A DNA stretch of 40,932 nt from Clavulina sp. PMI_390. Its lineage: Eukaryota > Basidiomycota > Agaricomycetes > Cantharellales > Hydnaceae. The notes below the pieces were generated by a model that had not been told where the DNA came from, did no database searches, and worked only from the letters and a program-made list of their open reading frames with translations. Shown piece after piece: positions 34,988 to 40,932 of this stretch. Numbering within the stretch: position 1 is the stretch's first letter; every line of letters begins with the position of its first letter. The position numbers were made by a program, and so were the translations under genes. Location of the stretch: NCBI GenBank assembly GCA_015039315.1, contig WIDE01000187.1:1-40932 (forward strand), written 5' to 3'.

Positions 34988-35600
34988 TTCTATGAGATGA
35001 GAATGAAATATCCCCTGTCTCTTCCTTGAGACTCCTTATGCGTCGTCCGTCTTTGATCAAGCACTTATTATCCCTAAATGCGCCTGTATAGGCGAATAAT
35101 GCATCGGACCGCTCCGGGCAACACTTCCCTGGTGAGGGTGCCGAAGTAGGGCATAGCACCATACCGCAGGAGAGAAATATACCACTGGCATTTATGGGTA
35201 TCTGCTAACAGGAGTAGCCGCGCGGCAAGCACCCAGTCTGCAATAATTCATGCGCCCCTGCTAGCCTCGTTGAGACCACGCGCCAACAATGGCTAACGCG
35301 AGCCCGGAACTCAACAAGATCGTGGCTCTCTCTTTATGCGCCTAGGATATATCGGTGGACGTCACGGGTCTTGATTGAGATCGAGATCGCGGCCGGAAGT
35401 GAGCAGGGTGTTGAGTTTATAAGTGTGGATGGCGCCAACAACGCGGCGCGGGAATATTGATATTCACCATCCACCATCCACTGTCGTCTGCTCTTCACCT
35501 ACAGAAACAGCTGCTCTCCTTCATGGAGCGCTTATGAAGAGGGGGGTTGTTTAACGCAGAACGTTGGTATGTTGGACCATATCTCCGCCAAGGATGATTG
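34988..35600. other. Gap before the kinase gene
   Basis: No gene is recognised here. The interval could include 5' exons or the promoter of the kinase gene, since an acceptor-like TTTGCAG at 35623-35629 suggests an upstream exon. Confidence 0.3.
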
Positions 35601-37577
35601 ATGGATTATACATGTATAAATTTGCAGATCGCCAAAAGGCTTGCCGACAAGTTTTCTCCGTCCTCAACTAAAGCACTGCCTACTAATTTCTTCGTTGCTG
35701 TACGTCAGATAGTTTTGATCAAGCTGGCTCTCAAGTTTGATGCCCGATTACACCAAGAGGCTTTCGTGTACATCGACTTGTCTCCGAAGTTTCTAAGATG
35801 CAATGTACCCCGTCGTCCGAGCCTCGAAATCCCCTCCAAAGTAACATTAAAGGCCTTAGATACCGCTGCAGTAGCCAAACAGCTGATGCAGTATCTTTTA
35901 CAGAGCATCCCAGCCCGTAGTTCTGAACAAGAGGTCTCTCCTTTAGTACTTTAGGTTCTACAAGCACTTTTATGCTATCTTCTACGCCAATGCTCCTAGC
36001 AGACTTACCGCTCTCGCCACTGCTTTCGGGGCTTATGATAGTATTCCGCTAATATGTTCAGTCGTGAGTAGCTTAGTTGGACCCACCGACTCAGCCATTT
36101 GACTTGCAGCAGGTATTCTGTTCTCATTTCGGAACAGTTTTAAATCTCGCTATGTCAGTGACCAATAAGAATGTCCATATGCGCTGATAGATAGCTCACA
36201 GCAAAAGAAGAATGTCAATAGCAACCTTGACGATGGCCGCTTTGATGGGGACCCGATCCCAACCATCTCCACTTCCACTAGAGAAAGACTTGGTATTGAC
36301 CTGGGTTATAACTTGGCCCAAATAACGCGTAATGAGGTGACGCTCCTCTTAGATCGGATATACGTCGTGCGTGTAACTCTCTCTTCACTCCCAGTACCGA
36401 TCAATTCACAGGAAACTTCATTGACAAGTGCAGTTTCTCCAACGGCTGCCCCCTGCCTCCAAAGAGTATTCAGAAACGCTCAGGCTCCTGCAAGACTTCT
36501 GTTCATACTTCTGTTCTATACCTACCACCTTCAAAATGGATGGCGTTCAATTCAACAGAAAAAATATCATCGGACAAGGGGGTGAGGCTACGATATATCG
36601 TGGGAGAGCAGGTGATCAAGAAGTGGCTATTCGGGAGGTCTTCCTCACTCCGAGAGAGAGGCAGTCCCCACTAGGACGTAAAATTATACAGGTCTGTCCG
36701 CTAGGCTCATTTCCCAACATATGGCTCACCAACCTACGCAGCTTGTGCATCGCGAAGCCATTACGCACTCACAGCTCCGCCATCCTAATATAATACCTTT
36801 TCTGGGCATCTATCAAGAGGCGCTGGAGACACTCCCGCTTACGACCGTGCCGTACATACGACGTGGCTCACTAAATGATTCAATTGCCGGTAAATTAATC
36901 AAAGCGAATGAAGTTTCAGGGATAGTGAGTCATAGCTGCAAGCTCGTTTCCTATTAACAGCATGCATTTACGATGCCTGTAATGCCATCCTCATCAGGTC
37001 ATCGGTATTAGCCGAGGAGTAGCATACCTGCATTCGCGAACACCGCCAGTTATACACGGAGACCTCCACCCAGTGAGCGCCAATTTTTACTTGCCCCATG
37101 AGGTACTACTTTATCTGACGCATCCTCCGGTAGGGTAATATCCTCGTCGACGAGTCCGGTAATCCATTTCTGTGCGATTTTGGCCTAAGCCGCATTCGTC
37201 ACGAAGTCACTCGGACGCGCACAATGCGCCAAGAGGGTGGTAGAATACGTTTTATGGCCCCGGAACTTTCCTTGTCCCTGGAAGGGCAGTTTCGCACCAC
37301 CCCAGCAAGCGATATTTTCTCTCTTGCGATGACGCTGCTGAACATATGGACGGGAGAAATGCCATTTGCTGAAATCCGGAGCGAGTGGAAAGTAGTATCT
37401 CAGGTATCTAAAGGCGGGAGGCCGAATCGACCGTCTAAGACTTTATGGACTCCGGCCACCGACGAAACGGTCTGGAAACTAATGGAAGAAATGTGGGCGA
37501 AGAATTGGGATAAACGGCCCTCAAGTCACGATGTCTTGCTGCGTTTGGGGCTCGCGGTCAACCCGGAGAGAGCCTGA
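35601..37577 (+). CDS. Protein kinase, TKL-like, N-terminal exons tentative
   Basis: The kinase domain is secure. Exons 36434-36691, 36742-36924, 36998-37072 and 37134-37577 join in phase. They show a glycine loop (IIGQGGEATIYRG), an HGDLHPGN catalytic loop (37055-37078, across an intron before the final GN), DFG (37176-37184), MAPE and a SDIFSLAMTLLNIWTGE helix. This matches the tyrosine-kinase-like kinases expanded in Agaricomycetes. The beta-3 motif reads VAIR, with CGG at 36632-36634 where Lys is expected. Upstream, three short exons ending at 36063, 36157 and 36366 continue the frame in phase (through FYANAPSRLTALATAF, VFCSHFGTVLNLAM and LGYNLAQITRNEV) and add a helical region. Segment 35601-35875 may be a further exon. 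The minimal in-frame ATG is 36536, giving 285 aa. Substrate and upstream signal are unknown. Confidence 0.75.
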
Positions 37578-38675
37578 CGGGAATAGCGCCGCTTTGTGGC
37601 CAGAATCCTGGCTCCATCATCGTTGAGAGTCATAAATATCGCTCGAGACAGTTTAATTTAATTTAAAAGTCAATTATGCAATCTATGTGTTTCTCGATAT
37701 CAACGTTCTATAGCGTGAATCAAACGAGTTCCACGTGGGATTTGCGAATAAGATGTCCCTCGAGACATTAATTAATTAATCCGCGGTTGGATGATCTAGA
37801 ATGCATCATTACCGAATGTGGAAACTGACAATACTAGCGGACCGGGGCGAGAGTTAGAGGGATCAAATAAAGTGGCAGGCAGCATAAATTATCTTCGTAA
37901 ATACGTAGTAGTCTCACATGCAACTTATTTTCGCCGATCCAGGACGCTTGAGCATGTAGATAATGAAGCGCGACGTTGTGGGAGGACTAACAGTGCCTCA
38001 AGAAGAATGTGTTGTGAGTAGGTGAGGATGACGACGAGGGAGATACAAGGGTGCGCTGAAGTAGCGGGATTGGGGGAGTAATCATGTCAAGGGAGGGCTG
38101 TCTGTATTGCTCAAGACAGCTCTATCGATATATGCAGCTAACAACGAATATGAAACCAACGCATTCGAATTGATCATTTAGAGCATATGAGCCCAAGAAT
38201 TGCATAATAAATGTTGACTGGCGATGATTCCAGGAAATGGCACCATTGAATCCGACGAGAATCGCTTGTTCTGGGTGACATGAAAGAAATCTCGGGTCTC
38301 GGGTATTCCCTGGCCCCTGGAGGTCAGGCCTGCCAACCAACCTGCGTGCGTACGCACACAGGCATCAGTAAATCTTTACTGCGCAGTTTGAGTCGTTTGA
38401 CAGGTTTTGGGTTCCATCTGATTGAGATTGAGTTAAAAGGTCTGATTGACCAGATTTGGGTGATCGGCCCGGCCCTTGACCTGGAAACTGTCTAAAATGG
38501 CCTAAACTGTGCGGCGGCGATTGGCTGGTGAAATTAGCTGGGCTGACGCAGCTCTAAGCCTGATCCGCTAGGCCGTTCTGTGCAGTATATTCCCTAGGGA
38601 GAGGCAGGCTAGGTTTTGTGTCTCGGCGTTGGTCAATCGTCAGCCTGATGTAGAAGTGGCTGAGATGGTGAGGTC
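37578..38675. other. AT-rich gap after the kinase gene
   Basis: Contains short AT-rich runs (TTTAATTTAATTTAAAA around 37651-37668; ATTAATTAATTAAT around 37767-37780) and a 12-bp palindrome GTGCGTACGCAC at 38346-38357. Open frames are at most 72 codons and overlap on both strands. No gene is recognised. Confidence 0.4.
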
Positions 38676-39088
38676 ATGATGGCGCGCGGGTACATCGAGG
38701 CCATTGGCGGCTTTGATCACGCCTTGAATGCTTCTTCCCTCGTCTTCTCAGGGCTAGCCGATGGCATTGAGGAGATGATGCTGTCAGTAGGTTTAGGAGT
38801 CGACCCCAAATGATTGGCTGATTGCAGGACAACACCCACCATGATAGCCTCTGCACCCATAATACCACTGTCCGTGGGCTCTCTCAACGCTACCCCGGCA
38901 ATCCTTGGTCGATCTTCATGCTACTGACACTCTTGATGCACATTGAGGAACTTTGTAGAACTGTATCTTCCTGTCAGTCACCAAGATCTTGGGAAGGGAA
39001 GTGCATGGTGTGTTATCGTATGAGCGACCAACCTTTTGTCCATTTCGTTGCAGGGATGGTGGCGCGTTCTGCGGGAAGCAACGAATAA
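38676..39088 (+). CDS. Weak candidate gene, function unknown
   Basis: A 45-codon frame at 38676-38813 (starting MMARGYIEAIGGFDHALN) has coding-like composition. A donor at about 38786 (CTGTCA|GTAGGT) and an acceptor at about 38827 (GATTGCAG|GAC) would carry it in phase into a longer frame ending at 39088. The implied intron is about 42 nt, short but near the range of the kinase introns. I recognise no domain, and composition alone is poor evidence. Confidence 0.2.
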
Positions 39089-39588
39089 GCGACTATCCTG
39101 AAAGAGCCTGTGCATTGTAAAATTTTGGTAGCTAGTTAGCTACTGATCACTGACATCCCCGACGTCTCAGGCATTTGTTCAGCTGTTCATATTTTGTCAA
39201 TAAATCGTTCCAGTGTTCAATCGAGATCTTTTGCTACTACAATAAAATGATTTGAAGTCGATAGGTGTGGATTGCCACGATTATCTCGATATGAGAAATA
39301 TCCCGGGCCTTACTGCAAGAAAACCCTATTTTTGAGGGAAAAGTAATGGGGCTTCATTATTGGCGGGGCCTTGGGCTCCCCAGACTTCTGATATATTCTA
39401 CAGGACACTTCAATCGGCTTCAATGTCTGGACGGGGCTGGTGGAGACGATTTGATTCTGGTTTTCCTCTCGTCATTGTCGTTTGACGAGATCAGAGCAAG
39501 AGATACGCGACATATCCTGTATGTGCCCTTATACATCGGGCGAAATATTTGCCGCTCATGCATGTGGATATGGTTAGATGATCATCCC
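39089..39588. other. Gap, no gene recognised
   Basis: AT-rich sequence with one featureless 83-codon frame on the plus strand (39346-39597). Nothing further can be supported. Confidence 0.35.
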
Positions 39589-40047
39589 CTAGGATAAGAA
39601 TAAGCAGAGAGAAGTAAGGGGAGAATGATGAGAGCGAGCATTACTGGCAGATTGACGGCAAGGCAGGTTTGGGGGCGTGGATCCAGCGAACGAAGCCCTG
39701 GGGCAAAGGGAGAGCAAAGTTGTCTCCTGATCGCGATAGTATCGCTCTTCTTCGGCTGCGGTTCTCCATGCTTTTAGTGGGTTGCAGTCCCTGAACAGCC
39801 ATTTCAAATATTCGATCAATTCAATGCATTCCTCAATGCTTGTCCCCAAAACGACATCCAGCCGCGTGAGATCCAACCCACGAATCGGACTTTGGGCTTG
39901 GAATAATCGCTGTTTTCTATGACGAGGAAACACCTGCATATGGTGAGAAAAACACCGCTGCCAAGCCAAAGTCGACAACCGCAGACTGTCAAACTCGAAC
40001 AGGGTGTTCGGGAAGATGGCAGATCTTTCCTGGGTAACTCCCTTCAC
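39589..40047 (-). CDS. Candidate coding exon, function unknown
   Basis: A 152-codon open frame with coding-like composition, especially the stretch VLGTSIEECIELIEYLKWLF followed by an Arg/Glu-rich helix (AAEEERYYRDQET). An acceptor-like TTACCCAG near its start suggests it is an internal exon rather than a whole gene, but I could not join it in frame to the next open frame upstream (40112-40315, minus). No family is recognised. Treat as tentative. Confidence 0.25.
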   Translation of the reverse strand: MKGVTQERSAIFPNTLFEFDSLRLSTLAWQRCFSHHMQVFPRHRKQRLFQAQSPIRGLDLTRLDVVLGTSIEECIELIEYLKWLFRDCNPLKAWRTAAEEERYYRDQETTLLSLCPRASFAGSTPPNLPCRQSASNARSHHSPLTSLCLFLS

Positions 40048-40932
40048 AGGGGTTGCGAGTCATATGACCGAAAGAGAATTGGCGCACTCCTCCCCATCTC
40101 CTTTCGACTCTTCATCCCCGACTGAATAAGGAGGGTTTTGTAGGTGCTGGGGCTTCGGCTTTCGGGGATAACAATAGTATTTTTCGGAAATACATGTACC
40201 TTCTCACGTTACGGTTTCTGAGGAACTGATTTGCTGGAGAAATTTTGTGGAGCTGGAAATTCCGCTGAACAACGTTCCTTCGGGCGATTCGGACTCCTGC
40301 TTCAACTAAATACATGTGTGCAATGCCAAAGTCTCTGCTGTTTACCTTGATAAGCTGGCCGATATGTAGGAAGAGGATTTAGCTAAGCATTGCAGCAGTG
40401 GCACCATAGAATGTTGTTTACATCACTCGCAGAATGTAAGGCTGTCCGCCGAAGTAAAAGCTGTAACTTGCTGGTGGCAAAGCTTTGGTGAGATAGTGAG
40501 CGCATTTGGTGGTATATCACCGGTACTGTATGAGCTACCGCCGGGCGAGATAGTTAGGAGCCTTTCTATCAGGATCTAGAGAGTTTGGCAAGTGCTGCAC
40601 GGACTCGGAGACGACTCGATCTTAGCACAAGGAATGGATGAGGTGGTTTAACGCTCAGACGGAGCTCAGGAAGAGCCAACGCTGCGGCCTTAAAGTTTGA
40701 AAGCTTCCCGCCCTTATGTAGCAGATCGAGTGGGCAGAAGACGAAGGAGGAGAGCGTTCATGCGCTAAGTGTGCCTCTAACATGCTGATCGATTCCTTGC
40801 TCCAGATCACTCAGAGTAGCACCTTGGAGCCGCTTAGAATGTCCAAAAAGGATATCAATACAGATCTGATGAAGTGAAGTGAGACTCTTTGATAGCGAGA
40901 GATGGAGTTGACGTCGCAATTTTGTGATGTAT
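40048..40932. other. Right flank, no gene recognised
   Basis: Only short open frames, including one of 67 codons on the minus strand at 40112-40315 with several Arg-rich stretches. It could contribute to the candidate exon to its left, but no consistent splice was found. The window ends in sequence with no recognisable feature. Confidence 0.35.

Noticed and set aside
38346..38357. Palindrome GTGCGTACGCAC
   Set aside because: An isolated 12-bp palindrome without neighbouring gene or repeat; likely chance.
1..40932. tRNA genes, CRISPR arrays, integrases or transposon ends
   Set aside because: None was recognised by eye. No regularly spaced repeats or tRNA T-loop context was convincing, and CRISPR would not be expected in a fungal genome.

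Overview
The window looks like nuclear DNA of a filamentous basidiomycete, most likely an Agaricomycete of the Rhizoctonia/Ceratobasidium kind. The evidence is many short GT-AG introns (mostly about 45-100 nt), tiny exons, a WOPR-type (Gti1/Pac2) regulator, and a TKL-type kinase with an HGDLHPGN catalytic loop. The genus is an inference; family-level calls rest on motifs read by eye, with no database search.

Region 1 (813-14304, minus strand) is a head-to-tail array of five major facilitator superfamily (MFS) transporter genes separated by only about 180-400 bp. A sixth copy lies at 19985-22562 (minus) and a seventh at 31747-34105 (plus). I could splice all seven by hand into uninterrupted frames of 550-600 aa. 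All have ten exons, and exons 2 to 7 have identical lengths in every copy (21, 93, 217, 43, 85 and 78 nt). They resemble the ZIFL/YCR023C-like branch of MFS transporters: TM1 ends in R-[VIL]-[AV]-E-P, and exon 4 begins with a motif A of the form SDRIGRKP. Copies 1-3 form one subgroup, 4-5 a second, and 6 and 7 are more distant.

Region 2 (14866-19724, minus) places two related F-box-like genes between array copies 5 and 6. The upstream one (17712-19724) is intact. The other carries an exact 91-bp tandem duplication in its last exon that throws the reading frame.

Region 3 (22563-26653) is about 4 kb in which I recognise no gene.

Region 4 (26654-34105) holds a nine-exon Rho GDP-dissociation inhibitor gene (minus), a divergently transcribed Gti1/Pac2 (WOPR) transcription-factor gene (plus), and MFS copy 7 (plus).

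Region 5 (34106-40932) holds a possible small gene, a protein kinase gene with a long helical N-terminal region and an Arg in place of the usual beta-3 Lys, and weak candidates near the right end.

The most distinctive content is the MFS array, which has a fixed exon skeleton, a variable central loop and a shared promoter block in copies 1-3, together with the F-box duplication. No biosynthetic enzymes accompany the transporters, so their substrate cannot be inferred.
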